From the NCBI RefSeq assembly GCF_900103475.1, contig NZ_FNHG01000020.1, forward strand, positions 5,001 through 61,461: a DNA stretch of 56,461 bases. Reading direction: 5' to 3'. The stretch's first letter is position 1, and each line of letters starts with the position of its first letter. This document shows positions 9,007 to 17,855 of the stretch, piece after piece. The position numbers were made by a program, and so were the translations under genes. This stretch comes from Maricaulis salignorans (lineage in GTDB: Bacteria > Pseudomonadota > Alphaproteobacteria > Caulobacterales > Maricaulaceae). The notes under the pieces were generated by a model. It saw only the letters and a program-made list of their open reading frames with translations, was not told the DNA's origin and searched no databases.

Positions 9007-9100
9007 AAAAAACCCGCTTCCGGGTGGGAGCGGGTCGGGTATCGGACGGATTTGAAAAATCGCTAGTCCACGCCAACCTGCCCCCTCATACCCGAGGTGG
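9007..9100 (-). promoter_or_regulatory. Threonine operon transcription attenuator
   Basis: Read on the minus strand, four segments can pair in the classical order. Segment 1 (9100-9094, CCACCTC, in the Thr8-Ser10 codons) pairs with segment 2 (9087-9081, GAGGGGG) around a 6-base loop. Segment 2 extended (9085-9073, GGGGGCAGGTTGG) pairs with segment 3 (9038-9026, CCGACCCGCTCCC) with one mismatch and two G-U pairs. Segment 3 (9035-9029, ACCCGCT) also pairs with segment 4 (9018-9012, AGCGGGT), followed by six T, an intrinsic terminator. A ribosome stalled at Thr codons would cover segment 1 and favour the 2:3 antiterminator; one at the stop codon would cover 2 and allow termination. Confidence 0.82.
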
Positions 9101-9122
9101 TCATGGTAATGGTCATGGACAT
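9063..9122 (-). CDS. thrL: Threonine operon leader peptide
   Basis: 19 aa; it begins MSMTITMTTSGM. Of the first 12 residues four are Thr, four Met (one the start) and one Ile, the three products of the aspartate pathway made through ThrA. It resembles E. coli ThrL (TTITTTITITT) in principle but is not homologous in sequence. No clear ribosome site precedes the ATG, so it may be leaderless, as some alphaproteobacterial leader peptides are. The stop codon ends 27 bases before the attenuator segment 3. A longer in-frame reading to 9308 lacks biological sense. Confidence 0.75.
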   Translation of the reverse strand: MSMTITMTTSGMRGQVGVD

Positions 9123-9382
9123 GGTCGAGCCGGACGTCGCAAGGACGCCGTCGCCGCAGGCGGTGCGGCGCAGGATGTCAGAGCGGGTTACGGCAGAAAA
9201 GGGCATCATTATCCGGTCAGGCAAGGCCGTGCCCAAAAGCGGGCGCAGCGAAATTCTTTTGCAAGAAAGGCCCAGCCCATGCCGCAGGTCAAACATTTTT
9301 TGTCGCAAAACTGCATTTGACGCATCAAGCGAGCCAAAATGTCACGGGTCGCGTTTCCCGATCACCCGGATTTCAGACAGTA
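9123..9382. other. Intergenic region upstream of the thr leader
   Basis: No gene is supported here. It must hold the thr promoter on the minus strand, but I see no convincing -35/-10 pair; TAATGA (minus, 9211-9206) is a possible -10 without a good -35. A small hairpin, GCCGCA/TGCGGC, lies about 40 bases upstream of the leader ATG. Confidence 0.5.
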
Positions 9383-9412
9383 AAAAGCCCCGGCCGGATT
9401 GGGCCGGGGCTT
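9383..9412 (-). terminator. Intrinsic terminator of pckA
   Basis: On the minus strand AAGCCCCGGCC and GGCCGGGGCTT form a long stem with a CAAT-type loop, followed by a T-run. It starts about 25 bases after the pckA stop. Confidence 0.9.
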
Positions 9413-9436
9413 GATCATGCGTGGCCATGCCGATGC

Positions 9437-11062
9437 TTATTCGGCGGCTGTTTCCAGTGTCTTGCCGGCATTTTCCAGTCTTGGAGCGGCCGCGCGGACA
9501 TAGGGGGCGACATGGTTCTCAAAGGTTTTGAAATTCTCGATGAACATGCCGACCAGCTTGCTTGCCTGGGCGTCATAGGCCGCCTGGTCATGCCAGGTCG
9601 AGCGCGGGTCGAGGACTGAAGAATCGACACCATCGACGGCAATCGGAACCATGAAGCCGAAATTCGGGTCCTCGCGGAAGGCGGCGGTTTTCAGCGAGCC
9701 GTCGAGGGCGGCATTCAGCAGGCCGCGCGTGGCCTTGATCGGCATGCGCTTGCCGGTGCCATAGGCGCCGCCGGTCCAGCCGGTATTGACCAGCCAGCAA
9801 TCGACATTGTGCGTCGCGATCAGTTCACGCAGCAGGGCACCATATTCAGCCGGATGACGCGGCATGAAAGGCGCGCCGAAACAGGCGGAGAAGGTGGCGC
9901 TTGGCTCGGTGACGCCCTTCTCGGTGCCGGCGACCTTGGCCGTATAGCCCGACAGGAAGTGATACATGGCCTGGGCCGGGGTGAGGCGGGCAATCGGTGG
10001 CATGATGCCGAAGGCGTCGCAGGTCAGCATGACCAGGTTCTTCGGATGGCCACAAGTGCCGGATTCGCTGGCATTGTGGATGGCGCTGAGCGGATAGGCG
10101 CCGCGGCTGTTCTCGGCCAGTGAGGCGTCGTCGAGGTCGAGTACGCGGGTGACCGGGTCCATCACGACGTTTTCAAGCACGGTGCCCCACATCTTGGTGG
10201 TGGCATGGATCTCCGGCTCGGCCTCGGCCGAGAGCTTGATCATCTTGGCGTAGCAACCGCCTTCGAAATTGAACAAGCCATTGGGCGACCAGCCATGCTC
10301 GTCATCGCCGACAAGGGTGCGGCTGGCATCGGCCGACAGGGTCGTCTTGCCGGTGCCGGAGAGACCGAAAAAGATCGCGGCGTCGTCATCCTTGCCGACA
10401 TTGACCGAGCAATGCATCGGCATCACGCCCTTGGCTGGCAGGAGATAATTGAGGATGGTGAAGACGGATTTCTTGGTTTCACCGGCATAGGATGTGCCGC
10501 CGATCAGAACCAGTTTGCGGGTGAAGTCGACACCGATCACGGTTTCCGACCGGCAGCCATGACGCGCTGGATCGGCCTTGAAATCGGGCAGGTTGATAAT
10601 GGTGAATTCGGCCTGGAAATCCCGGTATTCGTCTTCGGTCGGCAGGCGCAGCAAATGGCGGATGAAGAGCGAGTGCCAGGCCAGGTCATTGATGACGCGC
10701 ACGGACAGGCGATGATCCTTGTCGGCGCCGCCAAACAACTGCTGCACATACAAGTCCTTGCCGGCCATATGGCTGCGGAAATCCTGCCACAGCGTGTCGA
10801 AATGGGCGGGGTCGATGGCGGCGTTATTGTCCCACCAGACCTGGTCTTCGGTATCGGTATCGCGAACGGTGAACTTGTCCTTGGCAGAGCGGCCGGTATG
10901 GATGCCGGTCTTGACGACCAGGGCACCGCCCTCGGCGACTTCGGCTTCCTTGCCCTGCACGGCGGCTTCGTAGAGCCGGGCCTCATTCCAGTTGAGATGG
11001 ACGGTCCCGGCCTGGATACCCATGGCCGCGAGGCCGCCATCGTGACGTTCGGATGTCGACAT
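9437..11062 (-). CDS. pckA: Phosphoenolpyruvate carboxykinase (ATP)
   Basis: 541 aa, the usual size. It converts oxaloacetate and ATP to PEP, ADP and CO2, the first step of gluconeogenesis. Visible motifs: [11 protein letters not shown] near residue 58, [13 protein letters not shown], the P-loop [11 protein letters not shown] about residue 235, metal-binding DDEHGWS, and the adenine/substrate segment [17 protein letters not shown]. The ATG at 11062 is preceded by a purine-rich AGGGGATTAAGAGA stretch. It is a single-gene unit with its own terminator. Confidence 0.97.
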   Translation of the reverse strand: MSTSERHDGGLAAMGIQAGTVHLNWNEARLYEAAVQGKEAEVAEGGALVVKTGIHTGRSAKDKFTVRDTDTEDQVWWDNNAAIDPAHFDTLWQDFRSHMAGKDLYVQQLFGGADKDHRLSVRVINDLAWHSLFIRHLLRLPTEDEYRDFQAEFTIINLPDFKADPARHGCRSETVIGVDFTRKLVLIGGTSYAGETKKSVFTILNYLLPAKGVMPMHCSVNVGKDDDAAIFFGLSGTGKTTLSADASRTLVGDDEHGWSPNGLFNFEGGCYAKMIKLSAEAEPEIHATTKMWGTVLENVVMDPVTRVLDLDDASLAENSRGAYPLSAIHNASESGTCGHPKNLVMLTCDAFGIMPPIARLTPAQAMYHFLSGYTAKVAGTEKGVTEPSATFSACFGAPFMPRHPAEYGALLRELIATHNVDCWLVNTGWTGGAYGTGKRMPIKATRGLLNAALDGSLKTAAFREDPNFGFMVPIAVDGVDSSVLDPRSTWHDQAAYDAQASKLVGMFIENFKTFENHVAPYVRAAAPRLENAGKTLETAAE

Positions 11063-11293
11063 GATCTCTTAATCCCCTGTGGCCCCCTCATCTGTCGGAG
11101 AGGTAACCGTCATTGCCTGCAGCACGCCGCGGGGTTTCCCCACTTGTCCGGCGCGACGCGCTCATTTCTCCGGAGAACGCAAGTGTCTTGCCAGTTCCGG
11201 CGAACCGTCATGAAATGTCGCGGTACCAGATCAGCTTGATCCAGAAAAGCCCAAAAGGCACGCAAGAAATCGAAAACGAAACCGGAAATCGCC

Positions 11294-12433
11294 ATGCTAT
11301 CGAAATCAATAATCTCCTGTGCAGTGTCTGCCATCCTCGCCAGCGCTGCTTCCGCGCAGGCTGAGGACAGGCAAACTATGCCTGAGCTTGAAGCGCGTTT
11401 CATGACCATGGCACTCGATTGTGTTCAGCGGGAATACCCTAACAAGATCAGCCATGTGCTGGCTTCGGATGCCGACGCGCAAGCGCCGCACGAGCTGCAT
11501 CCGGCCTTTTATGGCTGTTTCGACTGGCATTCGTCTGTGCATGGCCATTGGCTGCTGGTTCGCCTGTTGCGCACCATGCCGGAGGGCGCCATGAGCGAGG
11601 CCGCCACCGCAGCGCTGGACAGCAATCTGACGCCTGAAAATATTGCCGGTGAGGTCGCCTATTTCGAGGCCGAGGGCCGCGCCGCCTTTGAACGGCCCTA
11701 TGGTCTGGCCTGGCTGCTGCAGCTGGGCGCTGAATTGCGTGAATGGGACGATCCGCGCGCCCGGCGCTGGGGCGCGGCGATTGCGCCGCTCGAACAGATC
11801 GTGTCAGACCGGTACAGGAGCTGGCTGCCCAATCTCGCCTATCCAATCCGGATCGGCACCCATAACCAGTCTGCCTTTGCGCTGGGCCTGGGGCTCGACT
11901 GGGCGCGCGAGGCCGGGGATGTGGATCTGGAAGGCCTGATCATCGCCAAGGCGATGGAATTTCATGCCGAAGACCGCAATTGCCCGATCGGCTATGAGCC
12001 GTCCGGGGAGGATTTCCTCTCGCCCTGCCTGATGGAAGCCGATCTCATGCGGCGTGTCATGCCGGCGGCGGATTATGTGACCTGGCTCGACGCCTTTCTG
12101 CCGGATATCCCGCGCGACGGATCGGCCGACTGGCTCGCATCGGGAATCGTGCTCGATGCCAGTGATGGCAAGCTGGTGCATCTTGATGGCGTCAATCTCT
12201 CACGGGCCTGGGCGCTGGAGGGTATTGCCGAGGCCCTGCCGGCCGGAGATACACGCCGCGAATCCCTGCTCGCCGCTGCGGCGGCGCATGAAGAGGTCGG
12301 GACACGCTCGGTCAATGGCGAGGATTATGCGGGCGGTCACTGGCTGGCCAGTTTCGCCACCTATCTGGTGACCCGGCGCGGGGTCGACGCCCCGGCCTGG
12401 CGCGCCTTGCCTGAAGACGCGCTGCCCGAGTAA
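11294..12433 (+). CDS. DUF2891 family exported protein
   Basis: 379 aa with a Sec signal peptide (cut near AQA about residue 23). The signature HPAFYGCFDWHSSVHGHW about residue 68 and later THNQSAFALGL and GGHWLASFATYLV identify DUF2891. The many Trp and His residues and the alpha-helical pattern suggest an alpha/alpha-toroid, as in glycan-acting enzymes, but no activity is known. It ends exactly where the convergent pirin gene ends (stops abut at 12433/12434). Confidence 0.85.
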   Translation: MLSKSIISCAVSAILASAASAQAEDRQTMPELEARFMTMALDCVQREYPNKISHVLASDADAQAPHELHPAFYGCFDWHSSVHGHWLLVRLLRTMPEGAMSEAATAALDSNLTPENIAGEVAYFEAEGRAAFERPYGLAWLLQLGAELREWDDPRARRWGAAIAPLEQIVSDRYRSWLPNLAYPIRIGTHNQSAFALGLGLDWAREAGDVDLEGLIIAKAMEFHAEDRNCPIGYEPSGEDFLSPCLMEADLMRRVMPAADYVTWLDAFLPDIPRDGSADWLASGIVLDASDGKLVHLDGVNLSRAWALEGIAEALPAGDTRRESLLAAAAAHEEVGTRSVNGEDYAGGHWLASFATYLVTRRGVDAPAWRALPEDALPE

Positions 12434-13327
12434 TCACTCCGGCAGGGGAATATGTTCGGTTTCTCCGGCGGGCAGGGTGAAACGCCCCTCCGCCGGGAAG
12501 CCGGCCGCGGCCGCCTCGACCCAGTCGCGCCTGGCGTCGGTCAGCAAGGCGGCATCGCTGGCGACGAAATTCCAGAAAATCTCGCGCTTGCCGAGCGGTG
12601 CGCCGCCGCACAGCATCACGATACTGTCCGCATCGGCGGTCAATTGCGGCGCACTGCCCGGCGTGAGCACGGCCATTTCGCCCGGTTGCAGGGCTTCGTC
12701 ATCGAGGGCGGCCTGGCCGCTGACCAGATAGATGGCGCGCTCCTCATGTTCGATATCGAGTTTGACATCGGTGCCGGCGGGCAGGCGTCCGTGCAGGTAG
12801 AAGATCGGCGAGAAGACATCAGCCGGTGCCTCCTGGCCCCAGGCGGTGCCGAGAATCAGCCGGAAGCGGGCGCAGCCGCGATAGAATTCCGGCAGGCTGG
12901 CCGCCGGATGGTGGTGAAAGGCCGGCGCGACATCTTCCTGGCCGGCGGGCAGGGCGACCCAGGTCTGGATGCCGTGAATGCGGTGGCCATTGGCACGTTC
13001 CGGCGGCGGTGTGCGTTCGGAATGAACGACGCCCCGGCCGGCCGTCATCCAGTTGACATCGCCGGGACGGATGACGGCATCAATCCCCAGACTGTCCTGG
13101 TGGCGCAGGGCGCCGTCGAACAGGTAGGTCACGGTTGCCAGCCCGATATGGGGGTGGGCGCGGACATCGATTCCGGTGCCGGGCTCGAAGACCGCCGGTC
13201 CCATCTGGTCGAAGAAAATGAAGGGGCCGACCATGCGCTGGCGCGGTGCCGGCAGGACGCGGCGAACTTCAAATCCGCCCAGGTCGCGGGTGCGCCCCTC
13301 TATTTTCCGATCGATAACTGTCGACAT
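12434..13327 (-). CDS. Pirin family protein
   Basis: 297 aa from the ATG at 13327 (MSTVIDRKIEGR). The N-terminal cupin carries the pirin metal ligands in RAHPHIGLATVTYLFDG and VVHSERTP; the C-terminal cupin includes LHGRLPAGTDVKL and ends with FWNFVASD. Bacterial pirins bind Fe and some act as quercetinases; the role here is not known. The reading frame is open up to 13738, but only the pirin part is conserved and the upstream part is antisense to the M28 peptidase. Confidence 0.92.
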   Translation of the reverse strand: MSTVIDRKIEGRTRDLGGFEVRRVLPAPRQRMVGPFIFFDQMGPAVFEPGTGIDVRAHPHIGLATVTYLFDGALRHQDSLGIDAVIRPGDVNWMTAGRGVVHSERTPPPERANGHRIHGIQTWVALPAGQEDVAPAFHHHPAASLPEFYRGCARFRLILGTAWGQEAPADVFSPIFYLHGRLPAGTDVKLDIEHEERAIYLVSGQAALDDEALQPGEMAVLTPGSAPQLTADADSIVMLCGGAPLGKREIFWNFVASDAALLTDARRDWVEAAAAGFPAEGRFTLPAGETEHIPLPE

Positions 13328-13421
13328 TGTGATGGCTCCCGCCTGGCTGGACTGATGGCTGGCGCTTGCGCCGCGCGCTTCAATATCCATAGTGCATGCA
13401 TCAATGTGTGGGGAGGTCTTC

Positions 13422-14849
13422 ATGAAATCAATTATCGCAACTGCCGCAGCCCTGATCCTGGCGGGCCATGCCTTTGCCCAGGACAGTTTCGAACTCGATC
13501 CGGCGCAGGCCGCGACCGCCGAGGCCCTGGTCGCCGAGGCGCTCGAGAGTGATCTCGCCTGGTCCATCGTCGAATCGCTGACAACCGAAGTCGGCCCGCG
13601 CATGCCCGGCAGTGAAGCGGAAGTCCGCGCCCGCGCCTGGGGCGAAGCGCTGGGGCAATCGCTCAGCTTTGACCGCGTGACGATCGAACCTTTCACCATG
13701 CCCTTCTGGGATCGCGGCGAACTCGAGATTTCGATCACCTCGCCCTATACCCAGGCCCTGCACGGTTCCGCGCTTGGCGGTTCCGGCGCCTCGCCGCGCT
13801 CCGGCCCGGTCGAGAGTGATGTCGTGTATTTCCGCGATATCAATGCGCTCACCGCCGTCGCCGACGGATCGCTCGAGGGCAAGATCGTCTTCGTTGACGG
13901 CGATGCCATGGTCGCGACCCAGACCGGTGCCGGCTATGGCCCTGCGAACAATCGCCGCCGCATTGGCTGGCAGCATGCCGAACGGGCCGGTGCCGACGCC
14001 ATCGTCGTGCGCTCGGTCGGATCCGATTTCCACCGCAATCCCCATACCGGCATGATCTCCTCGATGGATGGTGAGTGGGCGAATATCCCCGTCATCGCCA
14101 TCTCCAATCCGGACGCCGATCATTTGCGCCGCCTGCACCATACCGGTGCGCCTTTGGCGATGCAGATCCGCGCCACCGCCGGCTGGCATGGTGATGTGAC
14201 CAGCGGCAATGTCGTGCTGGATATTGTCGGCAGCGAATTGCCTGACGAAATCGTGCTGATCGGCGGCCATCTCGACAGCTGGGATCTGGGTACAGGCGCG
14301 ATCGATGACGGTGCCGGCATTGCCATCACCGTTGCCGCCGCAGAGCTGATCGCCCGTCTGCCCGAACGTCCACGCCGCACCATTCGCGTCGTCATGTTCG
14401 GCGCCGAGGAAGTTGGTCTGCTCGGCGCGCGCGCCTATGCCCAGCAACATGCCGAGGAAGTGGGCAATCACGTGCTGGCGACCGAGTCCGATTTCGGTGC
14501 CGGGCGCATCTGGCAACTGGTCTCCAATGTCGATGCCGCCGCCAATCCGGCGATTGACGCGGTCGGCCAGATCATCGCGCCGCTCGGCATTCTGCGCGGC
14601 GGCAGCAATGTCCCCGGTGGCGGGCCCGACATCATCCCGCTCGCCATGGCCGGTGTGCCGACGGTCCGGCTGAACCAGGACGGAATGGATTATTTCGACC
14701 TGCACCACACGCCGGACGATACGCTCGACAAGATCGATCCGGAGGCGCTGGCCCAGAATGTCGCCGCCTATGCCGCGCTGGTCTATCTGGCCGCCAATAT
14801 GGATGTCGAATTCCGCACGCCGGCCGAAGAGGCTGCGGCCGAGGAGTAG
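13422..14849 (+). CDS. M28 family metallopeptidase (carboxypeptidase Q-like), exported
   Basis: 475 aa. A signal peptide (MKSIIATAAALILAGHAFA) directs it to the periplasm or outside. A PA-type insert lies at about 100-250. The zinc sites of M28 peptidases are visible: GGHLDSWDLGTGAIDDGAG, then FGAEEVGLLGA with the catalytic Glu pair, and HHTPDDTLDKI with the last His. It should cut amino acids or dipeptides from peptides. GGGAGGT 5-8 bases before the ATG sets the start. A strong hairpin follows. Confidence 0.93.
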   Translation: MKSIIATAAALILAGHAFAQDSFELDPAQAATAEALVAEALESDLAWSIVESLTTEVGPRMPGSEAEVRARAWGEALGQSLSFDRVTIEPFTMPFWDRGELEISITSPYTQALHGSALGGSGASPRSGPVESDVVYFRDINALTAVADGSLEGKIVFVDGDAMVATQTGAGYGPANNRRRIGWQHAERAGADAIVVRSVGSDFHRNPHTGMISSMDGEWANIPVIAISNPDADHLRRLHHTGAPLAMQIRATAGWHGDVTSGNVVLDIVGSELPDEIVLIGGHLDSWDLGTGAIDDGAGIAITVAAAELIARLPERPRRTIRVVMFGAEEVGLLGARAYAQQHAEEVGNHVLATESDFGAGRIWQLVSNVDAAANPAIDAVGQIIAPLGILRGGSNVPGGGPDIIPLAMAGVPTVRLNQDGMDYFDLHHTPDDTLDKIDPEALAQNVAAYAALVYLAANMDVEFRTPAEEAAAEE

Positions 14850-14884
14850 GTCGCGCCGCGTTTTCGGACGGGCACTGAATGAAT

Positions 14885-14917
14885 GGCAGGCTTCCGGCAA
14901 GTTAGCGGAAGCCTGCC
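14885..14917 (+). terminator. 12-bp hairpin after the M28 gene
   Basis: GGCAGGCTTCCG (14885-14896) and CGGAAGCCTGCC (14906-14917) pair perfectly. There is no T-run, so termination is not certain; it lies between the M28 stop and cueR. Confidence 0.6.
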
Positions 14918-14952
14918 GGCCAGTTTGCAGACAGCCTGCAGGGGATTAACCG

Positions 14953-15384
14953 GTGAATATCAAGCATGCCGCCGCACGCACGGGTCTGCCGGCCAAAACC
15001 ATCCGTTATTATGAGAGTATCGGCCTGCTATCACCGCTGCGGGCCGGGAATGGCTATCGCGATTATCGCGATGCCGATCTGCACAAGCTCGGCTTCCTCG
15101 CCCGCGCCCGGGCGCTGGGTTTTTCGATCGAGGATTGCCGCCATTTGCTGTCGCTGGACAGCGACGCCTCACGCTCCAGCAGCGAGGTCAAAGCCTTGGC
15201 GCAGCAACATATTCGCCAGATCGGCGACAAGATTTCCGAGCTGAAAGCGATGCGCGCCACACTCCAGAATCTGGCCTCCGCCTGTCAGGGAAATGACCGG
15301 CCCGATTGCCCGATCATGGATGAGTTGTCAGGGCTTGCGCCAGGCAATTATGCCGCATCGGGCAAGGCCTTGCCGGCGGACTAG
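14953..15384 (+). CDS. cueR: Cu(I)-responsive MerR-family regulator CueR
   Basis: 143 aa from a GTG. The N-terminal winged helix is typical of MerR (AAARTGLPAKTIRYYESIGLL), followed by the dimer helix. Copper-site cysteines are C111 and C119, and Ser77 is present, which together mark a monovalent-metal CueR and not a zinc sensor. It senses cytosolic Cu(I) and activates promoters with a long spacer. The matching operator lies directly downstream, before copA. Confidence 0.93.
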   Translation: MNIKHAAARTGLPAKTIRYYESIGLLSPLRAGNGYRDYRDADLHKLGFLARARALGFSIEDCRHLLSLDSDASRSSSEVKALAQQHIRQIGDKISELKAMRATLQNLASACQGNDRPDCPIMDELSGLAPGNYAASGKALPAD

Positions 15385-15391
15385 GTTTTGC

Positions 15392-15422
15392 TTGACCTTC
15401 CAGTAACTGGAAGGATTAAACC
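15392..15422 (+). promoter_or_regulatory. CueR operator and copA promoter
   Basis: TTGACC at 15392-15397 and TAAACC at 15417-15422 are separated by 19 bp, the over-long spacer used by MerR-type activators. Inside it a perfect dyad, CCTTCCAGT (15396-15404) and ACTGGAAGG (15406-15414), flanks one central A. This matches the known CueR box. Confidence 0.9.
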
Positions 15423-15451
15423 CATGCCATCACGTCGGAAAGGTATGGGTC

Positions 15452-17815
15452 ATGACGACCGGTCACCAGGGAAAAACGTCCGCCTGTTGCGGTGGATCGC
15501 ACCACAGCGGCGAAGCGGTCGCGATCGATCCGGTCTGCGGCATGAGCGTGGATACTGCCGCCGGAAAACCGCAGTTCGAGCATGGCGGCGCGACCTATCA
15601 TTTCTGCTCGGCCCGCTGCCATGAGCGTTTCGCCGCCGACCCGGAACACGTCCTCAGCGGCGCTCACCGGCAGGCGGCCTCCCAGGCGCCCTCGGGCACG
15701 CAATATACCTGTCCGATGGACCCGGAAATCGTCCAGGACGGACCGGGCACCTGTCCCATTTGCGGCATGGCACTGGAACCGATGGGCGTGCCGGCCGGCG
15801 ATGCCGGTCCCAATCCCGAACTGGTTGATTTCCGTCGCCGTTTCTTCTGGAGCAGCTGGCTGACTGTGCCACTGGTCCTGTTGGCGATGGGGCCGATGAT
15901 CGGGCTTGGATTCATTCGCGATTTCGTCGGCGAGGGCCGGGCCCTGTGGCTTGAGCTCGCGCTCGCCACGCCGGTGGTCATATGGGCCGGCTGGCCCTTC
16001 CTGCAACGCGCTGTGCAATCGCTGCGCAGCGGCCATCTCAACATGTTCACCCTGATCGGGCTCGGTGTCAGCGCAGCCTATCTCTACAGCCTGACAGCCG
16101 TGCTCTTCCCGTCGATCTTTCCGGCGGAATTTCGCCATACGGGCGGTCATGTTGCGGTGTATTTCGAAGCCGCAGCCGTCATCACCGTCCTGGTCCTGCT
16201 GGGACAAATCCTCGAACTGGGCGCCCGTGAGCGCACCGGCACAGCGATCCGCGCCCTGCTGGACCTGGCGCCGAAGACGGCTCGCATCATCCGCGAAGAC
16301 GGCACAGACGCGGATGTCGCGCTAGAGAGCGTAAAGGCCGGCGATCATCTGCGGGTCCGTCCCGGCGAGAAAATCCCCGTCGACGGGCAGGTTGTCTCGG
16401 GCAATTCATCGGTCGATGAATCCATGCTGACGGGCGAAGCCCTGCCGGTCGAAAAGACGGCCGGTGACAGTGTCACCGGAGCGACCATCAATGGCTCCGG
16501 CGGGCTGGTGGTCGAGGCGCGCCGCGTCGGTGCTGACAGCGTGCTCAGCCAGATTGTTGACATGGTCGCCAAGGCCCAGCGCAGCCGCGCCCCGATCCAG
16601 AAATTCGCCGACCTGGTTGCAGGATGGTTCGTCCCGGCCGTGATCGGTGTCGCCATTCTCGCCTTCATCGGCTGGTCGATCTGGGCGCCGCCGCCTGCCA
16701 TGGCACATGCCCTGATCGCCGCCGTATCCGTGTTGATCATTGCCTGTCCCTGTGCGCTGGGGCTGGCCACGCCAATGTCGGTCATGACAGCGGCCGGTCG
16801 CGGTGCCCAGGCGGGCGTGCTGATCCGTGACGCCGAGGCGCTCGAGCGCTTTGAAAAGGTCGATATCCTGCTGGTCGACAAGACCGGAACACTCACCCTC
16901 GGCAAGCCCAGCCTGGTCGGCGTCGAGAGCGCGCCGGGCCAGTCAGACGACACAGTGCTGGGTCTGGCCGCAGCGCTGGAGCGGGGCTCGGAACACCCGC
17001 TTGCCGAGGCGATCCTGAAGGGGGCGAAGGCGAGGGGGCTTGTCTTGCCGACAGCCGAGGACTTCCAGTCCGTCACCGGCAAGGGCATCACCGGGCGTGT
17101 CGATGGCCAGTCGGTGGCGCTCGGCAATGCCGCACTGATGGCTGATATGGCGGCTGATCCGGCGGGCTTGATGGCCGCCGCCAATGCGCGACGCGATGCG
17201 GGTGAGACGGTGATGTTCCTGGCGGTCGACGGGACCTGCGCCGGTTTCGTGGCCGTCGCTGATCCGATCAAGGACACAACGCGAACGGCGCTCAAGGACC
17301 TCGCCGCTGCCGGCATCCACGTCATTATGGCGACGGGCGATAATGAGCGGACGGCGAAAGCCGTCGCCGCCGAGCTCGGCATCACAGATTTCCACGCCGG
17401 TGTCATGCCGGCAGGCAAGGCGAAACTGATCGAGGATCTCCAGGCCGCCGGCCACCGCGTCGCCATGGCGGGCGACGGGGTCAATGATGCTCCGGCGCTG
17501 GCCCGCGCCGATGTCGGTATCGCCATGGGCACCGGCGCCGATGTCGCGATCGAGAGCGCCGGTATCACCCTGGTGAAGGGCGATCTGACTGGCATTGTGC
17601 GCGCCCGCCATCTGGCGAAGGCGACGATGCGTAATATCCGCCAGAACCTGTTTTTCGCGATGATCTATAATGCCGCCGGGGTTCCGGTCGCAGCGGGTAT
17701 TCTCTATCCGGTGTTCGGCCTGCTGATCTCGCCCATGTTTGCCGCCGCAGCGATGAGCCTCTCATCGGTTTCGGTGATTTCCAACGCGTTGCGTCTGCGC
17801 AGCGTCAAACTCTGA
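15452..17815 (+). CDS. copA: Copper-exporting P1B-type ATPase
   Basis: 787 aa, inner membrane Cu(I) exporter. It has no classical CXXC HMA domain; the N-terminus instead holds a YHS-type domain ([15 protein letters not shown], residues 26-70) and a heavy-metal-binding domain ([17 protein letters not shown] then PICGM, about 84-108). Catalytic motifs: TGEA about 326, CPC metal site about 431 in [16 protein letters not shown] with phosphorylated Asp about 476, SEHPL about 513, and [10 protein letters not shown] about 674. It is controlled by the CueR box 30 bases upstream and leads the copper operon. Confidence 0.95.
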   Translation: MTTGHQGKTSACCGGSHHSGEAVAIDPVCGMSVDTAAGKPQFEHGGATYHFCSARCHERFAADPEHVLSGAHRQAASQAPSGTQYTCPMDPEIVQDGPGTCPICGMALEPMGVPAGDAGPNPELVDFRRRFFWSSWLTVPLVLLAMGPMIGLGFIRDFVGEGRALWLELALATPVVIWAGWPFLQRAVQSLRSGHLNMFTLIGLGVSAAYLYSLTAVLFPSIFPAEFRHTGGHVAVYFEAAAVITVLVLLGQILELGARERTGTAIRALLDLAPKTARIIREDGTDADVALESVKAGDHLRVRPGEKIPVDGQVVSGNSSVDESMLTGEALPVEKTAGDSVTGATINGSGGLVVEARRVGADSVLSQIVDMVAKAQRSRAPIQKFADLVAGWFVPAVIGVAILAFIGWSIWAPPPAMAHALIAAVSVLIIACPCALGLATPMSVMTAAGRGAQAGVLIRDAEALERFEKVDILLVDKTGTLTLGKPSLVGVESAPGQSDDTVLGLAAALERGSEHPLAEAILKGAKARGLVLPTAEDFQSVTGKGITGRVDGQSVALGNAALMADMAADPAGLMAAANARRDAGETVMFLAVDGTCAGFVAVADPIKDTTRTALKDLAAAGIHVIMATGDNERTAKAVAAELGITDFHAGVMPAGKAKLIEDLQAAGHRVAMAGDGVNDAPALARADVGIAMGTGADVAIESAGITLVKGDLTGIVRARHLAKATMRNIRQNLFFAMIYNAAGVPVAAGILYPVFGLLISPMFAAAAMSLSSVSVISNALRLRSVKL

Positions 17816-17855
17816 TCGGGCCCTGCGATTGGCGCCCCAGCACAAGGTAATCCGC

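Noticed and set aside
9123-9308. N-terminal extension of the thr leader to 9308
   Set aside because: No ribosome site; the Thr/Met-rich part and its position relative to the hairpins fit the short peptide only.
13428-14900. 490-codon minus-strand ORF
   Set aside because: Antisense to the M28 peptidase, whose catalytic motifs and signal peptide are clear.
15388-15624. 78-codon ORF over the CueR box
   Set aside because: It covers a regulatory site and the copA start in another frame.
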